Origin: Embleya sp040605455 | GTDB taxonomy: Bacteria > Actinomycetota > Actinomycetes > Streptomycetales > Streptomycetaceae | Assembly: GCF_040605455.1 (NCBI RefSeq) | Contig: NZ_JBEXCV010000030.1 | Span: 1-64,000, forward strand | Reading direction: 5' to 3' | DNA length: 64,000 nt | Shown: positions 49,489-57,214 of the stretch, in pieces | How the letters are laid out: every line of letters begins with the position of its first letter | Position numbering within the stretch: the stretch's first letter is position 1 | The notes under the pieces: generated by a model | What the model was told of the DNA's origin: nothing | Databases searched by the model: none | The model's input: the letters and a program-made list of their open reading frames with translations, nothing else | Position numbers and translations under genes: made by a program

Positions 49489-50195
49489 TCCCCGAGAGTA
49501 CGCAGTGGAGGGGTACGTCCCGGTGCACAACGGGCATGGGGGTGACCGACGTCATATATATGAAGGCGGCCTCCGGCCGCTCTCCTCGCAGGCTCGTCGA
49601 TCACTGGTCGACGATCAAGTCGTGGGCGCCGACGCGCCGAGGGTGGGCCGAGTCGGCGTCGCGGTCGGGGCCGGCCGAGCGTGTGAGCGGTCGGCCACGC
49701 CGTCGATTTGGCGTCGCCGTCGGGCAACGGGGTGGGCCGGTAGGCGAGTTGGCGCGGCGCTCGTGACGGGCCGCGGCGGCGCGGCCGGCAGGCCCGTGGT
49801 CCCGACGCACGGGAGGGCTCAGGCGGCCTTGATCGGGCCGGTGGCGAGCGCGCGGGCCGCCGGGCGCGAGAGCCACCACGCGGAGGCCAGGTGCACGGTC
49901 GCACCCATGGCGCCGCCGATCGCCAGAGCAGGCGGGTTCGTGCCGGGCGACGGGTACGCAACGCCCTGGTCGGTGCCCTGCCGCACGCCCCGACCGATAA
50001 GACCCCGGGCAGCCGCTCCGCCTGCCCACCGGATCGCGAGCGTGCCGCATCGCGGCCCCGAAAACCGATCGCCCCCGGCGCCGGGAATCGGCACTCGGGG
50101 GCGACGGACGCTCGGGGCGAGGAGAGGGAACCCGTTCGGGGCGACGGAATGGGCCCCGCTCGAAGCTCAGGCCCGCAGGCCGACCCACACCAAAC
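49489..50195. other. 700-base gap with one doubtful small frame
   Basis: Between murI and cysM. It holds a 12-bp AT palindrome (TCATATATATGA, 49552-49563), followed by a GCGGCC-TCC-GGCCGC hairpin (49566-49580). A minus-strand open frame at 49819-50094 ends in a hydrophobic-helical segment, LAIGGAMGATVHLASAWWLS. Conserved synteny in related actinomycetes would allow a membrane protein here, but no clear family is seen. The frame may be a remnant. Confidence 0.4.
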
Positions 50196-51146
50196 TCAAG
50201 CCCACAACTGACCCTGCAGGCCCTCGACCGCAGCCTCGGTGGTCTCGGCCGTGTAGATCCCGGTGGACAGATACTTCCATCCCGCGTCCGCGATCACGAA
50301 CGCGATGTCCGCGGACTCGCCCGCCTTGACCGCCTTGCGCGCGATCCCGAGGGCCGCGTGCAGCACCGCGCCGGTCGAGATGCCCGCGAAGATGCCCTCC
50401 TTCGCCAGCAGTTCCCGGGTACGCCGAACCGCGTCGGCGGAGCCGACCGAGTAGCGCGTGGTCAGCACGTCGGCGTCGTACAACTCCGGCACAAAGCCCT
50501 CGTCCAGGTTGCGCAGGCCGTACACGACGTCGTCGTAGCGCGGTTCGGCCGCGACGATGGTCACGCCCGGAACCTTCTCCCGCAGGTAGCGGCCGACGCC
50601 CATCAGCGTGCCGGTGGTGCCCAGACCGGCCACGAAGTGGGTGATCGTCGGCAGGTCCTCGAGCAGCTCGGGCCCGGTCGTGGCGTAGTGCGCATCCGGG
50701 TTGGCCGAATTGCCGTACTGGTACAGCATCACCCAGTCGGGATTCTCGGCCGCGAGTTCCTTGGCCACCCGTACCGCGGTGTTGGAGCCGCCCGCCGCCG
50801 GCGACCCGATGATCCGTGCACCCCACATGCGCAGCAGCTCGCGGCGCTCCTCGGAGGTGTTCTCCGGCATCACGCAGACGATCCGGTAACCCTTGAGCTT
50901 GGCCGCCATCGCCAGCGCGATGCCGGTGTTGCCCGAGGTCGGCTCCAGGATGGTGCAGCCGGGGGTGAGCAGCCCGTCCCGCTCGGCCGCCTCGATCATG
51001 TGCAGGGCCGGGCGGTCCTTGATCGAACCGGTCGGGTTGCGGTCCTCGAGCTTGGCCCACACCCGCACGGTCGGTGACGGCGACAGATTCGGCAGACCGA
51101 CCAACGGGGTGCGGCCCACCGAGTCGAGCAGCGATTCGTAGCGCAT
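50196..51146 (-). CDS. cysM: CysM-type cysteine synthase (CysO-dependent)
   Basis: A 316-residue PLP enzyme. The PLP lysine lies in NPTGSIKDRPALHMIE, substrate loop in EPTSGNTGIALAMAAKLKGY, the glycine-rich phosphate loop in VAGLGTTGTLMGVGRYL, and ISTGAVLHAALG near the end. It follows a ThiS-like CysO gene with a one-base overlap (TGATG at 51144-51148), and a JAMM protease is encoded just upstream. It therefore fits the mycobacterial CysM-CysO-Mec route, in which O-phosphoserine plus CysO thiocarboxylate gives cysteine. Confidence 0.94.
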   Translation of the reverse strand: MRYESLLDSVGRTPLVGLPNLSPSPTVRVWAKLEDRNPTGSIKDRPALHMIEAAERDGLLTPGCTILEPTSGNTGIALAMAAKLKGYRIVCVMPENTSEERRELLRMWGARIIGSPAAGGSNTAVRVAKELAAENPDWVMLYQYGNSANPDAHYATTGPELLEDLPTITHFVAGLGTTGTLMGVGRYLREKVPGVTIVAAEPRYDDVVYGLRNLDEGFVPELYDADVLTTRYSVGSADAVRRTRELLAKEGIFAGISTGAVLHAALGIARKAVKAGESADIAFVIADAGWKYLSTGIYTAETTEAAVEGLQGQLWA

Positions 51147-51427
51147 CAGATCGAGCCGCCGGCGACCGCCGGAAGAATGGTGACCGTGTCGCCGTCGTCC
51201 AGCTTGGTGGTGAGCCCGCCGGTGAACCGCACGTCCTCGTCGTTGAGGTAGACGTTGACGAAGCGGCGCAGTTCGCCGTTCTCTTCCACCAGGCGGGCGC
51301 GCACGCCCGGGTGCCGGGCCTCCAGGTCGACCAGCAGGTCGGCGATCGTGTCGCCGGAGCCGGGTACGGCCTTGGCGCCGTCGGTGTAGGTGCGAAGGAT
51401 GGTCGGGATGCGGACCTCGATGGCCAT
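51146..51427 (-). CDS. cysO: CysO/ThiS-like sulfur-carrier protein ending in GGSI
   Basis: A 93-residue ubiquitin-like protein: MAIEVRIPTILRTYTDGAKA, VNVYLNDEDVRFTGGLTTKL and the end TVTILPAVAGGSI. The diglycine accepts sulfur as a thiocarboxylate for CysM. Here two residues, Ser-Ile, follow the GG; they must be removed before adenylation, probably by the JAMM protease encoded upstream (inference from the QbsE/QbsD system). ATG at 51427; GAGGAGCGC lies before it. A leader-peptide frame is found 178 bases upstream. Confidence 0.93.
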   Translation of the reverse strand: MAIEVRIPTILRTYTDGAKAVPGSGDTIADLLVDLEARHPGVRARLVEENGELRRFVNVYLNDEDVRFTGGLTTKLDDGDTVTILPAVAGGSI

Positions 51428-51605
51428 GGATGCGCTCCTCTGGTGGTGACTCGAACGGAGAGAACGCAGTCCGGACGCGGGCCGCGCCCCGGCCGCTCCG
51501 GCGGAGACGGTGGAGACCGTGGGGGCGGGGGGATCGTTCGCATGCGCCGGTGCTGCGGGCTTGCCTGCTGCCTGGGGTGCCTGGGGTGCCGATCCGAAAG
51601 CGGGA

Positions 51606-51737
51606 TCAGCCCACGCGCGCAGCGCGACAGAGGGCGCTGGAGAGTCGGCACAGATCGACGTGCAGGCGCGCGACGAGAAGCACGCCCGGGGCACCGCCCG
51701 GCACCGCTTCCGTCGTATTCACGCCCGCATAACGCAT
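51606..51737 (-). CDS. Cysteine-containing 43-residue leader peptide upstream of cysO-cysM
   Basis: ATG at 51737, TGA at 51606. The product begins MRYAGVNTTEAVPGG and holds ARLHVDLCRLSSALCRAARV. The block RLHVDLCRxSSALCR is a hallmark of short actinobacterial leader peptides found in front of sulfur and cysteine genes. A -10-like TAGCAT ends six bases before the ATG, so translation may be leaderless. Two Cys codons (TGC, TGT) could sense Cys-tRNA supply and set expression of cysO-cysM. The similarity to known leaders is established-type knowledge; regulation here is inferred. Confidence 0.75.
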   Translation of the reverse strand: MRYAGVNTTEAVPGGAPGVLLVARLHVDLCRLSSALCRAARVG

Positions 51738-51928
51738 ATGGTCATGCTAGCCATTCCCCCGGTCCGCTCCGATGTGATCTCGCATACCGGAACAGGCCAT
51801 ACCGACAGGTGAGACGCGGCGATCGCGAACGCCCACCATATCGGTCACACTCTCCCGAATCACCCGACCCGCGAAGCCGCCGACCGGATCAACCGGGCGG
51901 CGTCGGCCCGGAGCGTCGGCCCACCGGA

Positions 51929-52342
51929 TCAATATGCCTCCACCACGCTGACCTCCTCCTCGGTGATCACCCCGTCGACGATCCGGTACGACCGGAACTC
52001 GTACGTCTCCTCGTCCCGCGTCGACACCAGCACGTAGTGCGCGTTGGGCTCGGACGCGTACGACACGTCCGTGCGCGACGGGTACGCCTCGGTCGCGGTG
52101 TGCGAGTGGTAGACGATCACCGGCTCCTCGTCGCGGTCGTCCATCTCCCGGTAGAGCTTGAACAGGTCGGCCGAGTCGAACTCGTAGAACGTGGGCGACC
52201 GCGCGGCGTTGAGCATCGGGATGAACCGCTCGGGGCGGTCGGTGCCCTCGGGCCCGGCAACGACGCCGCACGCCTCGTCGGGGTGGTCGGCGCGGGCGTG
52301 GGCGACGATCCGATCGCGCAGGGCTGCGGTGATGGTGAGCAT
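51929..52342 (-). CDS. M67 (JAMM) metallopeptidase, Mec-like
   Basis: A 137-residue zinc protease with the full JAMM motif HSHTATEAYPSRTD (HxH-x7-S-x2-D) and an upstream glutamate in HPDEACGVVAG. It starts MLTITAALRDRIVAHAR. Mycobacterial Mec removes cysteine from CysO-Cys; the position just upstream of the leader, cysO and cysM makes that role likely here, together with trimming of the CysO tail. I chose the ATG at 52342, which fits the family start. Confidence 0.93.
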   Translation of the reverse strand: MLTITAALRDRIVAHARADHPDEACGVVAGPEGTDRPERFIPMLNAARSPTFYEFDSADLFKLYREMDDRDEEPVIVYHSHTATEAYPSRTDVSYASEPNAHYVLVSTRDEETYEFRSYRIVDGVITEEEVSVVEAY

Positions 52343-52414
52343 GCCCCGAGCGTACTGAGCGCCTCCCGGACCCGCGCGACACCTCGGCCCCACCGCCCGT
52401 GACCCGGCCGCGGA

Positions 52415-53824
52415 TCAGATCTTCATCGGCTTCCCGCGCCGCGCCGGGATGTATGCCGCCACCAGGAACACCACCCAGATCGGCACCACGTACAACGCGA
52501 TCCTGGTGTCCGCGGAGAACCCGAGCAGGACCACCACCATCGCCAGGAAGGCCAGCACCACCCAGCCCGTGTACGGCGCACCCGGCATCCGGAACCCGTG
52601 CCCCTCCAGCCGACCCCGGTCCACCGCACGCCGGTAGCGCATCTGGCAGGCGACGATCATCCCCCACGTCCACAGCGCACCCACGGTGGCCACCGAGGTG
52701 ATGTACATGAACGCCTTGTCCGGCACCAGCGCGTTGATCAGTACGCCGGCGCCCATCACGATCGCCGACACGGTGATCGCCATCGCGGGCACCCGATGCG
52801 AGCTGAGCCTGCTCACCTGCGGCGGTGCCTGCCCCTCGACGGCGAGCGTGCGCAACATCCGGCCGGTCGAGTACAGACCCGAGTTGCACGAGGACAGCGC
52901 GGCGGTGAGCACGACGAAGTTGATGATCGCGGCCGCGGCCGGGATGCCCACCCGGTCGAAGACCAGCACGAACGGGCTCTCCTTGGCGTGGAAGTCGGTC
53001 CACGGCGCGAGCGACAGGATGATCACCAGGGCGCCGATGTAGAACAGCCCGATCCGGAACGGGATGGTGTTGATCGCGCGCGGCAGCACCCGCTCCGGCT
53101 CCTGCGCCTCGCCGGCGGTGACCCCGACCAGTTCGACGCCCAGGAAGGCGAACATCACGATCTGGAGCACCATCAACGTCTCGCCGACGCCGTTGGGCGC
53201 GAACCCGCCGTCCGACCACAGGTGCGAGACGGACGCCTGGTCGCCGGCCTCGCCGAAGCCGAACATCAGCACGCCGATGCCGACCAGGATCATCCCGATG
53301 ATCGCGGTCACCTTGATCATCGAGAACCAGAACTCGAACTCGCCGAACAGCTTGACCGAGATCAGGTTGGCGGCGAACAGCACGACCAGGACCACCAGCG
53401 CGGTGACCCACTGCGGAATCGAGGGCCACCAGTACTGCACATAGACGCCCGCTGCGGTGATCTCGGCCATCCCGGTGACCACCCACATCACCCAGTACGT
53501 CCAGCCGGTCACGAAGCCGGCGAACGGCCCGAAGAACTCCCGGGCGTACTCGGCGAAGCTGCCCGCCACCGGGCGATACATCAGCAGTTCGCCCAGCGCG
53601 CGCATGACGAAGAAGATCAGTACGCCGGCCACCGCGTAGGCCGCGATCAGCGAAGGTCCGGCCTTCTCGATCGCACCACCCGCGCCCAGGAAGAGCCCGG
53701 TGCCGATCGCGCCGCCGATCGCGATCATCTGGATCTGGCGGCTGTCGAGTCCCCGTTCGTACCCTTCTGTGTCGACACTCGGTTCGGCCGTACTCGCGTT
53801 CGATTCGGCCTCGGTGTCCGTCAT
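52415..53824 (-). CDS. Amino-acid permease (APC family)
   Basis: A 469-residue membrane protein with 12 helices; the first contains IQMIAIGGAIGTGLFLGAGG, the APC substrate-backbone-binding motif (GGxIGTGLF). RPVAGSFAEYAREFFGPFAG and AGEAQEPERVLPRAINTI are further signatures of the AAT group (GabP/ProY/LysP). Import of a cationic, aromatic or branched amino acid cannot be resolved. ATG at 53824 with GGGAGAC upstream. An 11-bp hairpin lies immediately before that ribosome site. Confidence 0.93.
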   Translation of the reverse strand: MTDTEAESNASTAEPSVDTEGYERGLDSRQIQMIAIGGAIGTGLFLGAGGAIEKAGPSLIAAYAVAGVLIFFVMRALGELLMYRPVAGSFAEYAREFFGPFAGFVTGWTYWVMWVVTGMAEITAAGVYVQYWWPSIPQWVTALVVLVVLFAANLISVKLFGEFEFWFSMIKVTAIIGMILVGIGVLMFGFGEAGDQASVSHLWSDGGFAPNGVGETLMVLQIVMFAFLGVELVGVTAGEAQEPERVLPRAINTIPFRIGLFYIGALVIILSLAPWTDFHAKESPFVLVFDRVGIPAAAAIINFVVLTAALSSCNSGLYSTGRMLRTLAVEGQAPPQVSRLSSHRVPAMAITVSAIVMGAGVLINALVPDKAFMYITSVATVGALWTWGMIVACQMRYRRAVDRGRLEGHGFRMPGAPYTGWVVLAFLAMVVVLLGFSADTRIALYVVPIWVVFLVAAYIPARRGKPMKI

Positions 53825-53834
53825 GATGTCTCCC

Positions 53835-53868
53835 GTTCGTTGGTACGCAGGCCGTATTACCAACGAAC
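53835..53868 (-). promoter_or_regulatory. Perfect 11-bp hairpin abutting the permease ribosome site
   Basis: GTTCGTTGGTA (53835-53845) pairs with 53858-53868 around a 12-nt loop. Its near edge is eleven bases before the ATG, next to the GGGAG ribosome site. In DNA it could be an operator; in mRNA a stem next to the start region. Confidence 0.6.
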
Positions 53869-54019
53869 ACGAGGGGAAACCCGGATTCCGATCGATCCGG
53901 CGTGTCCCTTTTCGACGGATACACCGCGATCACCGGTGCGCACCACACGGCCTCGACCGCGACTTCGCGCTGTGCGGCCCCGGGCCCGCCGCAGCGCCGC
54001 GTGCCCGGCACACCGATCG

Positions 54020-54619
54020 CTACAGCGCGTCGAGCAACGAGTCCTGCAATCCGCCCAGCCAGTGGAAGACCGCGAACAGCCAGCGCCGCGGATCGTCGTC
54101 GGCCAGCTTGGCCTCGAACGCCTCCATGTCCTCGGTGACTTCGAGCCGGGTGCCGATCACCAGACGCAGGTCGTTGAGCGTGCCCAGCCAGGCCTGCACG
54201 CCCTGTGGGTCGAGCACGACGCGGTGTTCGCCGCCCTGCACGCGCAACTCCTCGGCGTCCGCCGGTTCGGTCAGGTCGACCAACTCGGCCAGGTCGGCCA
54301 GCACGATCCGCGCGTTGTCCCGCTTGCGCAGCCGCAGGTCGGTCTCGGTGTAGCGGCGGAACTCGGCCGCCGCCTCGGCGTCCTCGGCGTAGGCGTCCGG
54401 CAGCAGCCGGGCCAGCGCGGGGTCGTCGGGGGTGACCGGCGCGTCGGTCGAACCGAGCCCGGTCAGGCCCAGCTCGGCGGCCAGCGGATCGGTCGCGTCA
54501 TCGTCGGGCGAGACCATCTCCACCAGTTGACCGCACAGATCGGCCAGCACTCGCACGTGCATGTCCTCCAGGACGATCTCCGGTCGACCCGAGCGTCCGC
54601 GCATGAAGAGGCCGTTCAC
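54020..54619 (-). CDS. DUF2017 protein (ClpS-associated gene)
   Basis: A 199-residue protein of the DUF2017 family, which is found almost exclusively beside clpS in actinobacteria. Patterns: GRPEIVLEDMHVRVLADLCG, TDLRLRKRDNARIVLADLAE and GGEHRVVLDPQGVQAWLGTL, then RLVIGTRLEVTEDME. The GTG at 54619 is the likely start. It is about 100 bases after clpS; the role is unknown but may touch N-degron or Clp protease control. Confidence 0.9.
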   Translation of the reverse strand: MNGLFMRGRSGRPEIVLEDMHVRVLADLCGQLVEMVSPDDDATDPLAAELGLTGLGSTDAPVTPDDPALARLLPDAYAEDAEAAAEFRRYTETDLRLRKRDNARIVLADLAELVDLTEPADAEELRVQGGEHRVVLDPQGVQAWLGTLNDLRLVIGTRLEVTEDMEAFEAKLADDDPRRWLFAVFHWLGGLQDSLLDAL

Positions 54620-54672
54620 AGGCTGTGCAACTCCCGGAGAGTGTGGGGCGGGAACCGGAGGGGCCGGCGGGA

Positions 54673-54717
54673 CGAGCGAACCGAGCGAATCGAGCGAATC
54701 GAGCGAATCGAGTGAGT
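54673..54717. repeat. 9-bp tandem repeat between clpS and the DUF2017 gene
   Basis: Units CGAGCGAAC, then CGAGCGAAT three times (54682-54708), and a weaker fifth unit CGAGTGAGT. It lies in the spacer between two co-oriented genes, just after clpS. Confidence 0.85.
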
Positions 54718-54721
54718 GTCA

Positions 54722-55009
54722 CTAGTCGTGCTGAATGGTGGCCCACAGGCCGAAGCCGTGCATCGCGGTGGTGTCCCGCTCCATCTCCTCGCGCGTCCCC
54801 GCCGAAACCACGGCCCGACCCTTGTTGTGCACGTCGTGCATGAGCTTCTCGGCCTTCTTCTTCGGATAGCCGAAGTAGGACTGGAAGACGTAGGTCACGT
54901 ACGACATCAAGTTGATCGGGTCGTTCCAGACGATGCACACCCAAGGGGTCTCCGCCCGGACGTCCTCGTCGGGCTTCTGCTTCTCGACCTCGATGGGAGC
55001 GACACTCAT
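54722..55009 (-). CDS. clpS: ClpS adaptor for ClpAP/ClpCP proteolysis
   Basis: A 95-residue adaptor that delivers N-degron substrates to the Clp protease. Core: PWVCIVWNDPINLMSYVTYV (the DPxNLxxYV motif), FQSYFGYPKKKAEKLMHDVH and KGRAVVSAGTREEMERD, then HGFGLWATIQHD. I prefer the ATG at 55009; ATG at 55018 would add three residues. It starts the clpS-DUF2017 pair and faces a divergent RDD gene. Confidence 0.93.
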   Translation of the reverse strand: MSVAPIEVEKQKPDEDVRAETPWVCIVWNDPINLMSYVTYVFQSYFGYPKKKAEKLMHDVHNKGRAVVSAGTREEMERDTTAMHGFGLWATIQHD

Positions 55010-55125
55010 GGGTCCCATGCTGCCATCCGGGCTGAGCCCGGGCGAACCGGCTCGACGAGAGCGATCGGGCCCGGATGTGACCCGGGGCGTACCCGTCACC
55101 CCTCCCGTACGGCAAAATCCCGCCC

Positions 55126-56058
55126 ATGTCCTCTGCACCCGCACCGGGTTGGTACCCGGATCCGGAGATCACCGGCCACATCCGTTACTGGGACGGCGGT
55201 GCCTGGGTGCCGGACAGCAGTCGGCCGGCCGAGGAACCCGGCCGGCCCGCCGCCGAACAACCGGACCGGGACGCACAGTCCGACACCCCCGAGGCGATCG
55301 AGCAGGGCGGCCGGGTGATCCGAGGCGAGGTGCTGTCCGCGCGTACCGGCGGGTTGTACGACATGTCCTCGACGGGCATGTACGCACCGCCGCCGACCAC
55401 CGCGCCCGGACCCGCCGGCCCGAACGACGCGGGTGCGGCACATTCCGGCCCGACCGGTCCCACCGGCCCGACGCCCGGCACGACCCCGTCGGACGCCGGG
55501 GTGCCGCCGCAGCGCGCGGCCGAGGAGCCGGGTCCGTGGCGACCGGTCCAGGCCGACATCTTCGGCAGCAACGAGCGACGTCCGGCGAACCTGGGTCGGC
55601 GACTGCTCGCCCGGATCGCCGACGCGCTGGTGCCGCTCGCGGCCGGTGTCGCGGTCGGCATCCCGCTCGTCCCGGACGCGATCGAGCACATCCGCGACAA
55701 GATCGACCGGGCCCGCTACGAGGGCCGCGACACCACCATCTGGCTGATCGACGGCACCACCGGAACCGCGCTCGCCGTGGTGCTCGGCACCGTGCTCGTG
55801 GCCGCACTGCTGTACGAGGCGCTGCCCACCTGGAAGTGGGGCCGCTCGCTCGGCAAGACCCTGTTCGGCCTGCGTGTAGCCGATCTGGACAGCCACGACA
55901 CCCCGTCACTGTGGCAGTCGGTGCGGCGATGGTTGGCGCTCTACGTCCCGGGCGTGTTCGTGGTCGGGGTGTTCGGCGCGCTGTGGGGGCTGTTCGACCG
56001 GCCGTGGCGACAGGGGTTGCACGACAAGGCGGCACGCACGTTCGTCGCCCGGGACTGA
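55126..56058 (+). CDS. RDD-family membrane protein with N-terminal DUF2510
   Basis: A 310-residue protein. It opens with APGWYPDPEITGHIRYWDGG and AWV, a DUF2510 WYPDP domain, then a long proline/glycine-rich linker (about 45-150) and an RDD domain of three helices: RRLLARIADALVPLAAGVAV, ALAVVLGTVLVAALLYEAL and WLALYVPGVFVVGVFGALWG, with WGRSLGKTLFGLRVADLD between. RDD proteins may be transporters or Na+/H+ antiporters; their role is mostly unknown. No strong ribosome site. Confidence 0.88.
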   Translation: MSSAPAPGWYPDPEITGHIRYWDGGAWVPDSSRPAEEPGRPAAEQPDRDAQSDTPEAIEQGGRVIRGEVLSARTGGLYDMSSTGMYAPPPTTAPGPAGPNDAGAAHSGPTGPTGPTPGTTPSDAGVPPQRAAEEPGPWRPVQADIFGSNERRPANLGRRLLARIADALVPLAAGVAVGIPLVPDAIEHIRDKIDRARYEGRDTTIWLIDGTTGTALAVVLGTVLVAALLYEALPTWKWGRSLGKTLFGLRVADLDSHDTPSLWQSVRRWLALYVPGVFVVGVFGALWGLFDRPWRQGLHDKAARTFVARD

Positions 56059-56190
56059 GCGGCACCTGTCGCTCGGCGCCGTCACCAGTCCCCCGCCCCA
56101 TCCACCACCCGTCACCCATACAGACGCGACACGCCCTGGTTGCCGGACACGTCACGCTTACGTCAGCCTTTGTCCGCTCTACTCAGATAT

Positions 56191-56847
56191 ATGACAGGTA
56201 ATGCGCCACCTCCGCCGCCGGGCCCGTACGGTGACGACCCCTCGGGCAACCCATTCGGGCAGCAACCGCCGCCCGGTCAACCTCCGCCGGGGCAACCGCC
56301 GTACGGGCAGGACCCGACCGGGCAGTATCCCTACGGTCAGGGCGGCCCCCACGGTCAGGACCCCTCCTACGGCGCCGGTCCCGGGGGCGGGGGCGGCGGT
56401 TACGGCGCGAGCCCCACGCTCGGCAGTCCGCTGCGGCGACTGCTCGCGCGGATCATCGACAGCCTCATCGTCGGCGTGGTCGCGGGCCTGATCTCGTGGC
56501 CGGTCACCGACAACGACTACAACGACGTGTCGTTCGGCGCGCAGTTCACCTCGGGGCTGATCTTCTCGCTGCTGTACTTCGTCTACGACGGCTTCCAACT
56601 CGACCGGTTCGGCCGCACGCTCGGCAAGCGGGCGTTGGGCATCCGGGTGGTGCGGGTGGCCGACGGCGGGCCCATCAGTGGATCGATGGCATGGACCCGC
56701 GCCGGCGTATACACGTTGCCCTTGATCGTGCCCTGCGTGGGCACGATCTTCTGGCTGGTCAACGTGTTGTGGCAATTCTGGGATCAGCCGTGGCACCAGT
56801 GTCTGCACGACAAGGCCGCTGGGACCACCGTCATCCGCGGGTCGTGA
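56191..56847 (+). CDS. RDD-family membrane protein, proline-glycine-rich N-terminus
   Basis: A 218-residue protein. Residues 1-75 are low-complexity (PPPGQPPPGQPPYGQDPTGQ), followed by an RDD domain: LRRLLARIIDSLIVGVVAGL, FTSGLIFSLLYFVYDGFQLD, RFGRTLGKRALGIRVVRVAD and IVPCVGTIFWLVNVLWQFWD. The ATG at 56191 lacks a ribosome site and follows CTCAGATAT, so it may be read leaderless. It lies downstream of the first RDD gene (133 bases) and overlaps the end of a small minus-strand gene by 17 bases. Confidence 0.87.
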   Translation: MTGNAPPPPPGPYGDDPSGNPFGQQPPPGQPPPGQPPYGQDPTGQYPYGQGGPHGQDPSYGAGPGGGGGGYGASPTLGSPLRRLLARIIDSLIVGVVAGLISWPVTDNDYNDVSFGAQFTSGLIFSLLYFVYDGFQLDRFGRTLGKRALGIRVVRVADGGPISGSMAWTRAGVYTLPLIVPCVGTIFWLVNVLWQFWDQPWHQCLHDKAAGTTVIRGS

Positions 56848-57034
56848 ACCGGGACGGGTGATGCCGTGCGCGTATGCCGAGCACTGCCGTCGTCGTGCCG
56901 AGCGCGACCCCGATGCCCATGGCGACGGCAGCTCCCGCCACGGTGCGCGGCTCCCAGGTCGCCAATAGTGAGACCGTCAAGACGATCGTGACGAATACGC
57001 CGTAGCCGAGTCGGAAGAAATCTCCTCTTGCCAC
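56831..57034 (-). CDS. Small two-helix membrane protein
   Basis: A 67-residue protein with two membrane helices (GVFVTIVLTVSLLATW and AGAAVAMGIGVALGTTTAVL) and a basic end. GTG at 57034 is preceded by GGGGAGGTGG. Unknown function. Its 3' end overlaps that of the RDD gene, with which it converges. Confidence 0.7.
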   Translation of the reverse strand: MARGDFFRLGYGVFVTIVLTVSLLATWEPRTVAGAAVAMGIGVALGTTTAVLGIRARHHPSRFTTRG

Positions 57035-57214
57035 GACGCACCACCTCCCCTGCACCCCTTTGTGCACGCCCCCCGCTCTCACGCTACTGCTCGACCGGCG
57101 CAATGTAACCATTCGATTGCGATCGGGATTTATCGGTCTCGACTCCGGGCACCTTCTCGCGACCGGCCGAAGCGGTGATTTCGCCCAGGAGCGCCCGAGA
57201 TCCGGAGAGCCCAC

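Noticed and set aside
49819..50094. Gene for a membrane protein between murI and cysM
   Set aside because: Only one hydrophobic-looking segment, no ribosome site and no family pattern; kept as a doubtful frame inside the intergenic entry.
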